Shown here: piece by piece, positions 34,936-44,829 of the stretch
Numbering within the stretch: the stretch's first letter is position 1
Layout: each line of letters opens with the position of its first letter
Assembly: GCA_022825385.1 (NCBI GenBank)
Contig: JAJDWX010000012.1
Coordinates: forward strand, 148,004-212,003
Reading direction: 5' to 3'
Source: Rhodothermales bacterium
Lineage (GTDB): Bacteria > Bacteroidota > Rhodothermia > Rhodothermales > VXPQ01
Length of the DNA: 64,000 bases
The notes under the pieces: model-generated
Databases searched by the model: none
Told to the model about the DNA's origin: nothing
Seen by the model: the letters and a program-made list of their open reading frames with translations, nothing else
Position numbers and translations under genes: made by a program

Positions 34936-36201
34936 TTAGAGTTCGTCAAACCAGCTTTTCATTCTGGCCGCAATGCGGTTGACAAGCGAATCCCGGCGGG
35001 CGCGATCTCCTCCATGGCGGGCCATCCCGCCGCTGAACATCGTCCCGTCGTCGGACGCAGATTGCAGCCCGTAAAACACCAGCCCGACCGCCGTGGAATA
35101 CTTGGGATCGCTGACTTCCTGCACCATGCCGCCAGCCAGTCCCGTGGGCAAGCCGACGCGGGCCTCTACGCCAAGCACGTCGGCGGCCAGGGCGTCCACG
35201 CCGGGAATCAGCGAGCCGCCGCCGGTAAGCACGACGCCCGCCGCCAGGCTGCTCGCATAGCCGCTGCGCTTGATCTCGATGGCGGCGATTTCCAGAATCT
35301 CCTCCATCCGGGGCTGGATGATTTGCGCAAGCGGGCTGCGCCCGATGCTCTTGTCCGGGCGTCCCCCCAATCCGGGGATCGTGATTTCCTCGTCTTCCGA
35401 GGCCATATCGATGAGGGCCACGCCGAAACGGCATTTGAGCTGCTCGGCCTGATCGCGCATGACGCCAAGGCCTCGGCGGATATCGTCGGTTACGCTGTTG
35501 CCGGCAATGCCGACGACGGCGGTATGGCGGATGGTGCTGTCCTCGAACACCGCGATGTCCGTCGTGCCGCCGCCAATATCGATAAGGGCCACGCCCACCT
35601 CTTTTTCGTCCCGATGCAGCACCGAACAGGACGAAGCAAGGGGTTCGAGCACAATATCCTCGACCTGATAACCCGCCTTCTCGATGCAGCGATAGAGATT
35701 TTTGGCGGCGGACACCAGCCCGGTGATAATGTGCACGGTCCCTTCGAGGCGCACCCCGCTCATGCCCACGGGGTCGGCCACGCCGTCCTGTCCGTCCACG
35801 ACGAATTCCTGCGGAATGACGTGCAGAATTTCCCGGTCGGCGGGCATGGCCACGTGCGTCGTGTCCTTGATGAGGCGCTGCACGTCGTCCGCCACGATTT
35901 CCCGGTCCCGGGGCGATATCGTGATGACGCCGCTCATCCGAAAACTTTGCACATGGTCTCCGGCGATCCCGACGATCACGCTCCGAATCTCCACGCCGGC
36001 CGTCCGGGACGCCTCGTCGAGCGCCTGTCGAACAGCGGCTACCGTCTTGTCGATGTTGACGACGACGCCGCGGTTCAGGCCTTCCGACCCGGCGACCCCA
36101 ACCCCCAGAATGTTGATGCAGCCAAGGCGGTCCACCGCCGCGACGACGGCGCACACCTTGGTGGTGCCGATGTCTACGCCGACTACAATGCGTTCATTCA
36201 T
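34936..36201 (-). CDS. ftsA: Cell division protein FtsA
   Basis: About 421 residues, an actin-like ATPase that anchors FtsZ to the membrane. It begins NERIVVGVDIGTTKVCAVVA (phosphate 1). Other marks are the FtsA-specific 1C domain (GVAGSEGLNRGVVVNIDKTV and SFRMSGVITI), the phosphate 2 motif VALIDIGGGTTDIAVFE, and the adenosine region GVVLTGGGSLIPGVDALA. The C-terminal tail ends NRIAARMKSWFDEL, the amphipathic membrane-targeting helix. The start at 36201 is typical of the family; an ATG at 36228 would add nine residues and lies 6 bases from the ftsQ stop. Confidence 0.96.
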   Translation of the reverse strand: MNERIVVGVDIGTTKVCAVVAAVDRLGCINILGVGVAGSEGLNRGVVVNIDKTVAAVRQALDEASRTAGVEIRSVIVGIAGDHVQSFRMSGVITISPRDREIVADDVQRLIKDTTHVAMPADREILHVIPQEFVVDGQDGVADPVGMSGVRLEGTVHIITGLVSAAKNLYRCIEKAGYQVEDIVLEPLASSCSVLHRDEKEVGVALIDIGGGTTDIAVFEDSTIRHTAVVGIAGNSVTDDIRRGLGVMRDQAEQLKCRFGVALIDMASEDEEITIPGLGGRPDKSIGRSPLAQIIQPRMEEILEIAAIEIKRSGYASSLAAGVVLTGGGSLIPGVDALAADVLGVEARVGLPTGLAGGMVQEVSDPKYSTAVGLVFYGLQSASDDGTMFSGGMARHGGDRARRDSLVNRIAARMKSWFDEL

Positions 36202-36233
36202 GTTTGTTTTGGCAAGCGGTTGCCCCATGGGAC

Positions 36234-36980
36234 TCAGCTTTCTTGTGTGACAATCTGGCCGTCGAAACGGAGGTCGATGGCGGCGAACGTTTTGTCCGGA
36301 CGCGGCAACACGGCTTGCGTCCAGAAGGCATGCAATCGCCTGAATTTTTCGGCGTAGCCGCGGTCGCCAAGGCGGACGACAATGGCGTCGCGCCGACCGG
36401 GAACCGAAGCGTACATGGCGATCCCGCCGGCGCGATCCACCTCAAACGAGGAAACCAGCGCATTCGGCGGCAGTTCGGACTGCGGCAGCGTGGCGAGCAG
36501 TTCGCGTAGCGAGGCCCCTTCCAGCGGGCGCGTCCTGTTGCCGGGCAACGCGGCGCCCCAGACCAGCGGCACATCCCAGGCAGCGTCTTTTGGCAAGGGC
36601 ATGGCGTAGCCTTCGGCGTCCAGCCAGGCCGTCGGACGCCCGTCGGGCGTAAGCGCCAGCGCCACGGGAAGCCGCTCCCGAACCGCAATGCGGACCACGC
36701 CGGAAGGCAGTCTTCGCACCGCGCACGCGCGCACCCAGGGATGCCGCGCGGCGCGGTCGGCGATCACAAGCGGATCTACGTCCAGCGTCCGCATGCTGGT
36801 GTCCACGGCGGCCAGCGCAAGGATCGTTGCCTCGTCGGCATGCCGGGCGCCCTCGACCGCCACCTCGCGAACCGTCATGCCGTCCACCCAGGTCCATCCG
36901 GCGAACGACAGCGCGACGACGACCGCTGCGACCGCAGTCCACCCTGCTATGCGCGTCAGAATCTGTTTTGTTTTACCCAT
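36234..36980 (-). CDS. ftsQ: Cell division protein FtsQ
   Basis: A 248-residue bitopic protein with one membrane helix (residues about 13-30, WTAVAAVVVALSFAGWTW), a POTRA domain (VREVAVEGARHADEATILAL and PWVRACAVRRLPSGVVRIAV) and a C-terminal FtsQ domain (GGIAMYASVPGRRDAIVVRL). It links the early Z ring to FtsL and the septal synthase FtsWI. Identified from fold-type motifs and from position between murC and ftsA. Confidence 0.9.
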   Translation of the reverse strand: MGKTKQILTRIAGWTAVAAVVVALSFAGWTWVDGMTVREVAVEGARHADEATILALAAVDTSMRTLDVDPLVIADRAARHPWVRACAVRRLPSGVVRIAVRERLPVALALTPDGRPTAWLDAEGYAMPLPKDAAWDVPLVWGAALPGNRTRPLEGASLRELLATLPQSELPPNALVSSFEVDRAGGIAMYASVPGRRDAIVVRLGDRGYAEKFRRLHAFWTQAVLPRPDKTFAAIDLRFDGQIVTQES

Positions 36981-36998
36981 CTTGCCGCTCCTGCGTCG

Positions 36999-38399
36999 TT
37001 ACCGTTTTTCGAGTTCCGCAAGCAAGGCCCCGCTGCAACGCCAGATGTCCCCGGCGCCCATGCTCACCACCACGTCGCCCTCCCGCGCCTTGCCGGCGAG
37101 AAAGCCCGCCACCTCCTTCCTGTCGGGGACGTAATGCACCTGCCGGTGCCCGTATTTTCTGGCCAGATTCGCCAATTTCTGGCCATCGACGCCGTCGAGG
37201 GGCGCCTCCCGCGCCGCGTACACGTCGGTAAGCACCAGCATGTCCGCGTTGAAGAACGCTTTGGCGAAGTCGTCCAGAAAATCGCGCGTGCGCGTGTAGA
37301 GGTGCGGCTGAAACGCCGCGATAATCCGTTTGTCGGGCCACATCTCGTGCGCGGTTTCGAGGGTCGCCACAATCTCGGTCGGGTGGTGCGCGTAATCGTC
37401 CACCACCAGCACCCCCGCCGCCTCGCCCCTTGTCTGAAAACGCCGCTGCACCCCGGTGAACCGGCCAATGCCCGCCCGGATTTTGTCGAACCCGATCTCC
37501 ATTTCGACCCCGACCGCCACGGCGGCGAGCGCATTGCGCACATTGTACCCGCCCGCGGCATGCAGCGTAATCTCGCCCAGGCGCTCGCCCAGGCGCAGCG
37601 CATGGAACCGGGTGACCGGGCCTTCCCGCCATACCTTGTCGGCGCGTATCTCGGCCTGCCTCGACAGGCCGTACGTAATCACCCGACGGTCTATCCGGCT
37701 GACGATTTCCTGCACGACCGGATCGTCGAGACACAGCACGGCGGCCCCGAAAAACGGCACGCTGTTCGCGAATTGCGCGAAAGCCTGCTTGATGTCGTCC
37801 AGGTCGCGGTACGTATCGAGGTGTTCCGCCTCGATGTTCGTAACGACGGCCAGCGAAGGCGTAAGCCGCAGAAACGTGCGGTCGTATTCGTCGGCCTCGA
37901 TCACGATGACATTGCCTTCCCCAACCACTGCATTCGACCCGAAAACAGCCACTTTGCCCCCTACGATGATGGTGGGATCGTAGCCTCCTTCGGCCACGAC
38001 CAGCCCGACCATAGACGTCGTCGTGGTTTTGCCGTGCGTACCGGCGACGCCTACGCCGAACTGCATGCGCATCAATTCCCCCAGCATCGCCGAGCGCGGA
38101 ATGGCGGGTATGCGCAGCCGTTCCGCCTCCACCGTTTCCGGGTTGTCCCGTCGCGCCACCGCAGAGGAATACACCACCACATCGGTATCCCGCACGTTTT
38201 CGGCGGCATGTCCCTCGCGCACGACCGCGCCAAGCGAGACCAGCCGGTCCGTCGCTTCGGATCGTTGCAGGTCCGAGCCGGTCACCTCGTAGCCCCGGTT
38301 GAGCAACACCTCTGCGATGGAGCTCATGCCGACGCCGCCGATGCCCACCATGTGGACTCGCCGGATGCGGCCAAGCGTTGGTTGTCGTCTGCTTTCCAT
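36999..38399 (-). CDS. murC: UDP-N-acetylmuramate--L-alanine ligase
   Basis: A 466-residue cytoplasmic Mur ligase that adds the first L-Ala to UDP-MurNAc. N-terminal UDP-binding fold: RVHMVGIGGVGMSSIAEVLL. ATP-binding P-loop: GVAGTHGKTTTTSMVGLV (GTHGKT, about residue 118). Further marks: EADEYDRTFLRLTPSLAVVT, NIEAEHLDTYRD, and in the C-terminal domain VVDDYAHHPTEI (MurC-specific HHP). Length is normal. It starts 4 bases downstream of the murG stop. Confidence 0.96.
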   Translation of the reverse strand: MESRRQPTLGRIRRVHMVGIGGVGMSSIAEVLLNRGYEVTGSDLQRSEATDRLVSLGAVVREGHAAENVRDTDVVVYSSAVARRDNPETVEAERLRIPAIPRSAMLGELMRMQFGVGVAGTHGKTTTTSMVGLVVAEGGYDPTIIVGGKVAVFGSNAVVGEGNVIVIEADEYDRTFLRLTPSLAVVTNIEAEHLDTYRDLDDIKQAFAQFANSVPFFGAAVLCLDDPVVQEIVSRIDRRVITYGLSRQAEIRADKVWREGPVTRFHALRLGERLGEITLHAAGGYNVRNALAAVAVGVEMEIGFDKIRAGIGRFTGVQRRFQTRGEAAGVLVVDDYAHHPTEIVATLETAHEMWPDKRIIAAFQPHLYTRTRDFLDDFAKAFFNADMLVLTDVYAAREAPLDGVDGQKLANLARKYGHRQVHYVPDRKEVAGFLAGKAREGDVVVSMGAGDIWRCSGALLAELEKR

Positions 38400-38402
38400 C
38401 GT

Positions 38403-39563
38403 TCAATCCTGCGTCGCGGGTCCATTGCTCGGGGAGGGCGCGTTGGCGCCCGCGCCTTCGGGGGGCGCAAAACCCGCCAGGCGCAACACATCGTCGGCAA
38501 TCCGGTCGGCGGCGTCGGGACGGGCCAGCGCGCGCGCCGCGTTCGCCATGTCCCGAAGCGTTTCGGGGCGCTTGCGCAAGCGGGCTATCGCCTCCGGCAA
38601 CGCCTCGTCCATCTTCGATTCGGAAATCATTTCCGCCGCGCCGGCCGCCGCCATCCCGCGGGCGTTATGGGTCTGGTGATCCTCCGTCACATTCGGGGAA
38701 GGGATCAGAATAGCGGGCGCGCCGGTGATCGCCAGTTCGCTGCACGTGAGCGCGCCGCTGCGGCATACGACAAGGTCGGCGGCGGCGTACGCCTGGTCCA
38801 TCCGATCCACATATTTCATCAGGCGCAGTCGCGGGCGCTCCGGGACGCGAGCACGCATTTCGTCGAAATACCGGCGACCGCTTTGCCACAGGACATGCAC
38901 GGACGCGTCGCGCAACAAAACGTCGATATGGCGGGCGATGGCCTCGTTGATGGCCCGGCTACCCAGCGAACCCCCGAATACGGCAATCACGAAAGCCTCG
39001 GCGGGCAGGGCGTACTGCTCGCGGGCGCCTTTCGAATCCGTTTCGGCAAGTTCCTTGCGCACGGGATTGCCGCTGCACGCGCAGCGATCCGGCGGAAAAT
39101 GCGCCCGCGCCGCATCGAACGCCACATGGATGCGGGCTGCGCGCTTGCCCAGAAGCCGGTTGGTCAATCCCGGCCAGGCGTTCTGTTCCTGCACCAGAAT
39201 CGGTTTGCCGACCAGGCTGGCCGCAAGCAACACCGGCCCGCTGACATATCCGCCGGTGCCTACGGCGACATCCGGGTCGAACCGCCGCACAAGCGCGTAG
39301 CTTTCGGCCAGGGAGCGCGTCAATTTGAACGGGAGCGCAAGGTTGCGATGCAGTCGGGCGCGATCCAGGCCGACCGCCGAAACAGGGTGCATCTCGTAGC
39401 CCGCTTCGGGCACCGCCTTCCACTCCATCCGTTCGCGCGTTCCGGCGAACCGAACCTGCGCCTCTGGAATCCGCTGGCGCAGCGCGTCCGCTATAGCGAT
39501 CGCGGGATACACATGGCCCCCCGTGCCGCCCGCCGCAAACAATATGTGGGGAACAGGCCTCAT
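38403..39563 (-). CDS. murG: Lipid II synthase MurG (GlcNAc transferase)
   Basis: A 386-residue GT-B glycosyltransferase that adds GlcNAc to lipid I at the inner membrane. The N-terminal G-loop is LFAAGGTGGHVYPAIAIA, and TGGYVSGPVLLAAS and QEQNAWPGLTNRLLGKRA follow. The donor domain has VFGGSLGSRAINEA and CRSGALTCSELAITGAPAIL. A 15-residue Ala/Pro tail extends the usual end. The ATG at 39563 overlaps the ftsW stop (ATGA), which decides this start over the one at 39575. Confidence 0.96.
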   Translation of the reverse strand: MRPVPHILFAAGGTGGHVYPAIAIADALRQRIPEAQVRFAGTRERMEWKAVPEAGYEMHPVSAVGLDRARLHRNLALPFKLTRSLAESYALVRRFDPDVAVGTGGYVSGPVLLAASLVGKPILVQEQNAWPGLTNRLLGKRAARIHVAFDAARAHFPPDRCACSGNPVRKELAETDSKGAREQYALPAEAFVIAVFGGSLGSRAINEAIARHIDVLLRDASVHVLWQSGRRYFDEMRARVPERPRLRLMKYVDRMDQAYAAADLVVCRSGALTCSELAITGAPAILIPSPNVTEDHQTHNARGMAAAGAAEMISESKMDEALPEAIARLRKRPETLRDMANAARALARPDAADRIADDVLRLAGFAPPEGAGANAPSPSNGPATQD

Positions 39564-40720
39564 CGCACAGCGCATTGCCTCGATATGTTGAGCAAAATGC
39601 CGAACATCATGCCGGTCGCCGCCATGGAAGTCCCGCCATACGAAACGAACGGCAGGGGAAGCCCCGTAACCGGAAGCAGTCCGCACGCCACGGCAGCGTG
39701 CACGAACGCGTACAACGCCACGCTCGTCGTGAATCCTGCGCCAAGGAAGAGCCCAAGGGGGTCTGGCGCCGGTCGGGCAATCCGCAAAAACCCCCGAAAC
39801 AGCAGGATCGAAAAGGCGGCGAGCAACGCCAGGGCGCCCAAAAGCCCGTATTCCTCCGCGACAATGGCGAAAATGAAATCGTTGTACGGGGCGGGAAGAA
39901 AATCCCGTTGCGTACTCTTGCCCGGCCCCACGCCGGTGAGCCCGCCCATGGCGAAAGCAATGCGGGCCTGCTGCGCCTGATACCCTTCCCCGCGATCTTC
40001 GGCGACCTCTTCGGTCCCGGACGGGGGAAACAAATCCATGCCCAGATACGACTCGAGCCGCGCCGCCCGATTCGGGGAAACAAGCACAAGCAGCAAGGCC
40101 AGCGCGAGACCCGCCGCGCAAAGACCGGCGAGATGCGTCGCGCGGACGCGCGCCACGAAACACATCAGCATGGTCGTCGCCAGCAGCATCAACGCCGAAG
40201 ACAGATCCTCCATCCCGATAAGAATACAGGCGCCGAGGACCCAGACCATCAAGGGCAGAAACGAGCGCGTAAAACTTGCGATATACGCCTGCTTCTTCGC
40301 CAGCAGCACGCCGACGTACAGAATCAGCGCCACGCGAGCCAGGTCCGAAGGCTGAAACCCGACCGACCCGATGCGCAGCCACCGGGTAGCGCCGCCCCAC
40401 GTAACGCCCGCAATATGCACGACAACCAGCAAGCCCAGCGATACGAGCAGCGCGATCCGGCTGAACCGCGCCAGTTTGCGGTAATCGATCGCGCTACACG
40501 CAAGCAGGGCGGCGAACGCCACGCCGACGCGCACCAGATGGCGCACCAGAAAACGTTCCGTATCTCCCCCGGCCCTCGTCTCTGCGAGAAACGAAATCGC
40601 GCTGTACACCGCCACCACGCCGAACACCGCCAACGCAAGCGCGGCCCACAAGACGTAGCGGTCTATGGGTCGTTTCGGACGGGATTCGGGTCCCGGCAAT
40701 ACGGTAGCGGAAGAAACCAT
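39560..40720 (-). CDS. ftsW: Septal peptidoglycan glycosyltransferase FtsW
   Basis: A 386-residue SEDS protein with about 10 membrane helices. It polymerises lipid II at the septum together with the transpeptidase FtsI. Marks: DRYVLWAALALAVFGVVAVY, TWGGATRWLRIGSVGFQPSD followed by LARVALILYV (the SEDS signature), GVGPGKSTQRDFLPAPYNDF (catalytic loop region), and LPLPFVSYGGTSM near the end. ATG at 40720, 2 bases after the murD stop. It could be called RodA by homology, but the dcw context supports FtsW. Confidence 0.95.
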   Translation of the reverse strand: MVSSATVLPGPESRPKRPIDRYVLWAALALAVFGVVAVYSAISFLAETRAGGDTERFLVRHLVRVGVAFAALLACSAIDYRKLARFSRIALLVSLGLLVVVHIAGVTWGGATRWLRIGSVGFQPSDLARVALILYVGVLLAKKQAYIASFTRSFLPLMVWVLGACILIGMEDLSSALMLLATTMLMCFVARVRATHLAGLCAAGLALALLLVLVSPNRAARLESYLGMDLFPPSGTEEVAEDRGEGYQAQQARIAFAMGGLTGVGPGKSTQRDFLPAPYNDFIFAIVAEEYGLLGALALLAAFSILLFRGFLRIARPAPDPLGLFLGAGFTTSVALYAFVHAAVACGLLPVTGLPLPFVSYGGTSMAATGMMFGILLNISRQCAVR

Positions 40721-40721
40721 G

Positions 40722-42089
40722 CTACAATGCGTTTACAAGATGTCTGAACGCGTCGCCGCGTTCTTCGTAATTGCGAAACATATCGAACGAGGCGCAAGCC
40801 GGACTGAGCAGCACCACATCCCCGGCTTTGGCGCAAAGCCGGGCCCGCCGCACCGCCTCCTCGAACGAACCGGCGACCATAGCCAAAGCGGCTTCCGAAC
40901 CCAGTTCCCGGGCCACTTTGCCCGCGCTCTCTCCCACCGCGACGACGGCCCGCACTTTTTGCTTCACCAACTGCTTGAGCGGAGCGTAATCGTTCCCCTT
41001 GTCCCGTCCGCCCGCAATCAGCACCACCGGGACGTCCATGCTTTCCAGTGCGTACCGCACGGCGTGCACATTGGTCGCCTTCGAGTCGTTCACGTATCGG
41101 ACGCCGCCGGTTTCCCGGATCAGCTCCATCCGATGCGGAACGCCCGCGAACGTCCGCAGCCCTTCGCGCAGCACGGCGGGAGACAGCCCCGCTACGCGCG
41201 CCGCCACCGTCGCCGCCAATGCATTGTGCAAATTATGCGGACCTGTCAACGACAGTTCGTCTGATCGCATAAGAATTTTCTCGTCGGTTATTCGTAGCGC
41301 GATCTCCCCGTCCCGCGCAAACGCGCCCTCTTCCACGGCGCCCATCCGGCTGTATTCCAGCAGGGCAGGCCCTTTTTTCCGGGCTGCGCGAAGCGCAGAC
41401 GCCCGCGCCCGCACCTCCCCGTCGTCCCGGTTGCAAACGAACCAGTCGCCCGGACCCTGATTTTCCGTAATGCGAAATTTGCTTCGCGCATAGGCGTCGA
41501 AATCCTGATCGTACCGGTCCATGTGGTCCGGCGCCAGATTCAGCATCACGGCGATCCAGGGCCGAAACGTTGCAATATGGTCGAGTTGGAAACTGGATAC
41601 TTCCAGCGCCACCAGGTCGGACGGACCGGCGGCCTCCGCAAAATTCGAGAACGGATAGCCCGTGTTGCCTCCAACGAAGACCTTCTTCCCGGCTTGCCGA
41701 AACAAATGCCCAAGCAAAAGAACCGTCGTGGTCTTCCCGTTCGTGCCCGTAACCGCAATCACGGGGGCCCGGCAAAACCAGGAAGCCACCTCTATTTCCG
41801 AGTAGACGGGCGTACCGGAAGCAAACGCCTGCCGCAAAAGCGGGATAGAAGACGGCGCGCCGGGACTCGTCGCCAGAAAATCCGCCCGCGCGGCCCGGTC
41901 GGAGTGCCCGCCTTCTTCGAACGCAATCCCCTCCGCCTGCAACGCGCTCCGGAAAGCCGGTTCGATCTGCCCGGAATCCGTAACGAACACCCGGGCGCCC
42001 TGCGCATGCAACAGCCGCGCCGCGGCCACGCCGGAGCGCGCCGCGCCGACCACCGTTACGTTCTTTCCGCGCAGCGTGCCGGGCGTCAT
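40722..42089 (-). CDS. murD: UDP-N-acetylmuramoyl-L-alanine--D-glutamate ligase
   Basis: A 455-residue Mur ligase that adds D-Glu. N-terminal fold: KNVTVVGAARSGVAAARLLH. P-loop: VIAVTGTNGKTTTVLLLGHL (about residue 112). Other marks are LEVSSFQLDHI, MLNLAPDHMDRY, HNLHNALAATVAA and in the C-terminal domain RYVNDSKATNVHAVRYAL and LIAGGRDKGNDY, diagnostic of MurD. 34 bases separate it from mraY. Confidence 0.96.
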   Translation of the reverse strand: MTPGTLRGKNVTVVGAARSGVAAARLLHAQGARVFVTDSGQIEPAFRSALQAEGIAFEEGGHSDRAARADFLATSPGAPSSIPLLRQAFASGTPVYSEIEVASWFCRAPVIAVTGTNGKTTTVLLLGHLFRQAGKKVFVGGNTGYPFSNFAEAAGPSDLVALEVSSFQLDHIATFRPWIAVMLNLAPDHMDRYDQDFDAYARSKFRITENQGPGDWFVCNRDDGEVRARASALRAARKKGPALLEYSRMGAVEEGAFARDGEIALRITDEKILMRSDELSLTGPHNLHNALAATVAARVAGLSPAVLREGLRTFAGVPHRMELIRETGGVRYVNDSKATNVHAVRYALESMDVPVVLIAGGRDKGNDYAPLKQLVKQKVRAVVAVGESAGKVARELGSEAALAMVAGSFEEAVRRARLCAKAGDVVLLSPACASFDMFRNYEERGDAFRHLVNAL

Positions 42090-42123
42090 GGGTTTTTTGC
42101 GAAAAAAGGAAGGAGCGCATGGG

Positions 42124-43281
42124 TCATCGGATGCGGAGCGCCAGCAGCGTCGCCGCTACGGTCACCGCAGTGATTATCCAGAAACGGGTCACGATCTTGG
42201 CCTCGTGCGTGCCGTACGCCTCGAAATGGTGATGCAGCGGGGCCATGCGGAATACGCGCTGGCCCGTCCCCGTCCGCCGCCGCGTCCACTTGAACCAGGT
42301 CGTTTGTATGATCACGGACAGGGTTTCCATGAAATACACCGCCCCAAGCAAGGGCAGCAAGAGTTCCATGCGGATCATCAGCGCCAGGGACGCCACGGCG
42401 GCGCCCAGCGCCAACGATCCCGTATCGCCCATGAAAACGGTGGCCGGGTACCCGTTGAACCACAGAAATCCGAAACAGGCCGCCGACATCGCCGCGGCGA
42501 ACACCGTGAGTTCTCCGGCGCCGGGCAGGTAAAACACGTCCAGAAATTCCGCGAATTCCACATTCCCCGAGATGTAGCACAGCGCCAGCAGGCCCACGCC
42601 TACGAACGCGGTAACCCCCGTGGCCAGTCCGTCGAGTCCATCCGTCAGGTTCACCGCATTCGAGACCGCCGTCATAATGAAAATCGCAACCGGAATGTAT
42701 ACGAGCGGCCCAAGATCGACGCCCCCGAACAACGGACCCAGCATATCGTAGTCGATCATCTTGTCCTTCAGAAAGGGGACATACGCAACCGCGGCGTACG
42801 CCTCGAAAGCAGGATGAAAACAAAGCGCGGCCCCCAGCAGCAATCCAATGGAAACTTGCCCCGCCAGTTTGACTTTCGGCGCCAGGCCCCGCTTGTCCTT
42901 CCGGAACGTCTTGATATAGTCGTCCATGAATCCGAACGCGCCCATCCAGGCCATGGCCAGCATGGCCAGCCAGACATACGGTTCGGTGATCGCGCCCCAC
43001 AGAAAAGTCGATATCAGAATCGACGCCAGGATCACGATTCCGCCCATGGTGGGCGTTCCCGCCTTGTGCGCATGGCTCACGACGCCCGCCGCCACGCCTT
43101 CCCGAACGGATTCGCCCATCTGCCTTGCGCTGAGCATATTGATGACGCGGCGCCCTATGAACAGGGAAATGCATAGCGCCGTCATCGCGCCCAGCGTAGC
43201 CCGGACCGTGATGAACCGGATCACCTGAAACCCGGGGGGCTGGTAGAGTTGCTCCAGATAGTCGATCAGGTAATAAAGCAT
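42124..43281 (-). CDS. mraY: Phospho-MurNAc-pentapeptide translocase MraY
   Basis: A 385-residue membrane enzyme with about 10 helices that transfers phospho-MurNAc-pentapeptide to undecaprenyl phosphate, making lipid I. Signatures: SHAHKAGTPTMGGIVIL, FGFMDDYIKTFRKDKRGLAP (Asp-Asp catalytic/Mg site), SNAVNLTDGLDGLATG (second Asp site), ATVFMGDTGSLALG, and the loop MAPLHHHFE with three His. Somewhat longer than E. coli MraY (360) because of the insertion between helices 5 and 6. It follows murE directly, without murF. Confidence 0.97.
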   Translation of the reverse strand: MLYYLIDYLEQLYQPPGFQVIRFITVRATLGAMTALCISLFIGRRVINMLSARQMGESVREGVAAGVVSHAHKAGTPTMGGIVILASILISTFLWGAITEPYVWLAMLAMAWMGAFGFMDDYIKTFRKDKRGLAPKVKLAGQVSIGLLLGAALCFHPAFEAYAAVAYVPFLKDKMIDYDMLGPLFGGVDLGPLVYIPVAIFIMTAVSNAVNLTDGLDGLATGVTAFVGVGLLALCYISGNVEFAEFLDVFYLPGAGELTVFAAAMSAACFGFLWFNGYPATVFMGDTGSLALGAAVASLALMIRMELLLPLLGAVYFMETLSVIIQTTWFKWTRRRTGTGQRVFRMAPLHHHFEAYGTHEAKIVTRFWIITAVTVAATLLALRIR

Positions 43282-43326
43282 AAGAAGATGTTGTCGTAAA
43301 AAATCCGCGTATCCGGTTTGTACAGG

Positions 43327-44829
43327 TTATTCGGGACGCTGCGGCGCAGGGGCCGCCGCCCGGCGGGCAAAGGCTGCGCGGACCGCTTCGCGGTCGTCGA
43401 AACGACGACTATCCGTTCCGATAAGCTGGCGGGTTTCGTGCCCCTTCCCGGCCACGAGCACAATGTCTCCCGGACGAGCGAGGCGGCTTGCCTCAGCAAT
43501 GGCCTCCCCCCGGTCCGCAACGAAAAGCGCTTGCTTCGGATCGGCGAACCCGGCCCGGATATCCTGCGCAATCCGAACGGGGTCTTCTGTGCGCGGATTA
43601 TCGCTCGTAACGATCACGCGGTCGGCGAATCGCTCGGCCACGGCGGCCATCATGGGACGCTTGGCCCGATCCCGATCCCCTCCGCAACCGAACACGCACC
43701 ATACCTGCGCGCCGGACGGCTTCGCAGCGGTTATGGTTTCCAGCACGGCCTGAAGCGCGGCGGGCGTATGCGCGAAATCGACGACGACCTGCGCGCCGTC
43801 TCCAAATCGCATCTGCTCGAAGCGCCCCGGCGCGGGCCGCACTTCTTCCAGCGCCTCCAGCGCGGAAGCGCCGTATCCCAGCGCCCGCAACGCCCCCCAG
43901 GCCGCCAGCACATTCCAGGCGTTGAACCGTCCGGCAAGCCGAAAGCGGCGCGTACGGCCCTCCATGCGAAGCGCCAGTCCGTCCAGCGCGTCCTCGACCA
44001 CCTCGGCGCGGATATCGGCAGGCTCCTCCAGACCGTACGAAATGCAGGCCGCTTGCGTATCGGCGACCATGCGGGCGCCCGCCGGATCGTCCGCGTTGAA
44101 CACAGCGGCGGCGCGGGCGTCCAGTCGGTCAAAAAGCGTTTTTTTCGCCGCAAAATATGCGGCGAATGTCTTGTGGTAGTCGAGATGGTCGCGCGTCAGA
44201 TTGGTGAACACGGCCACGTCGAACGCCACGCCGGCGAGGCGACGCTGATCCAGCGCATGAGAAGACGCCTCCATGGCGCAGGCGTCGCATCCTTTGTCCG
44301 CCATGCGGCGCAGCAAACGCTGCGCGGTCAGCGCGTCGGGCGTCGTGAGCGAAGCGGGCAACGCCTCGTTCCCCACGCGCACCCCGATCGTCCCCATGAA
44401 ACCGGCCTGCGCCCCCAGCAACCCAAGCGCCTGCCACAGCAGAAAAGCAACGGTCGTCTTGCCGTTGGTTCCGGTCACGCCCACCGTACGCAACGCATGC
44501 GACGGGTGGTCGTACCAGGCGGCGGCCAGCGCCGCAAGGGCCCATCGGCTATCCCGTACGCGCGCGAAGGCGACGCCGGAACGACGGAATGCCCGCCGCG
44601 CCGACGCCGCCTCGCACACGATCGCGATGGCTCCGTTTTGAACAGCCTTGTCAATGAACAGGTGGCCGTCGATCTCCACGCCGCGCATGGCGACGAAAAG
44701 CCCGTTCGACCCGACCTTGCGGCTGTCTCCAGCCACATGGTCGATAGGTATATTGTCAATGTTTCCCCATGTCTCCATGAGCAGGCCCGCGGCCCGCAGC
44801 GTTTCCAGCAAAGCTCCGAACGTTTTCAT
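43327..44829 (-). CDS. murE: UDP-MurNAc-tripeptide synthetase, meso-DAP type
   Basis: A 500-residue Mur ligase adding the third amino acid. It has DSRKVGSNGLFVAMRG in the UDP domain, P-loop GVTGTNGKTTVAFLLWQAL (about residue 112), AMEASSHALDQRRL, FTNLTRDHLDYH and the C-terminal DFAHTPAALQAVLETI. The substrate-recognition motif SDNPRTEDP matches the DNPR form of enzymes using meso-diaminopimelate, rather than the Lys form. The ATG at 44829 overlaps the ftsI stop (ATGA). murF, which usually follows, is missing from the cluster. Confidence 0.96.
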   Translation of the reverse strand: MKTFGALLETLRAAGLLMETWGNIDNIPIDHVAGDSRKVGSNGLFVAMRGVEIDGHLFIDKAVQNGAIAIVCEAASARRAFRRSGVAFARVRDSRWALAALAAAWYDHPSHALRTVGVTGTNGKTTVAFLLWQALGLLGAQAGFMGTIGVRVGNEALPASLTTPDALTAQRLLRRMADKGCDACAMEASSHALDQRRLAGVAFDVAVFTNLTRDHLDYHKTFAAYFAAKKTLFDRLDARAAAVFNADDPAGARMVADTQAACISYGLEEPADIRAEVVEDALDGLALRMEGRTRRFRLAGRFNAWNVLAAWGALRALGYGASALEALEEVRPAPGRFEQMRFGDGAQVVVDFAHTPAALQAVLETITAAKPSGAQVWCVFGCGGDRDRAKRPMMAAVAERFADRVIVTSDNPRTEDPVRIAQDIRAGFADPKQALFVADRGEAIAEASRLARPGDIVLVAGKGHETRQLIGTDSRRFDDREAVRAAFARRAAAPAPQRPE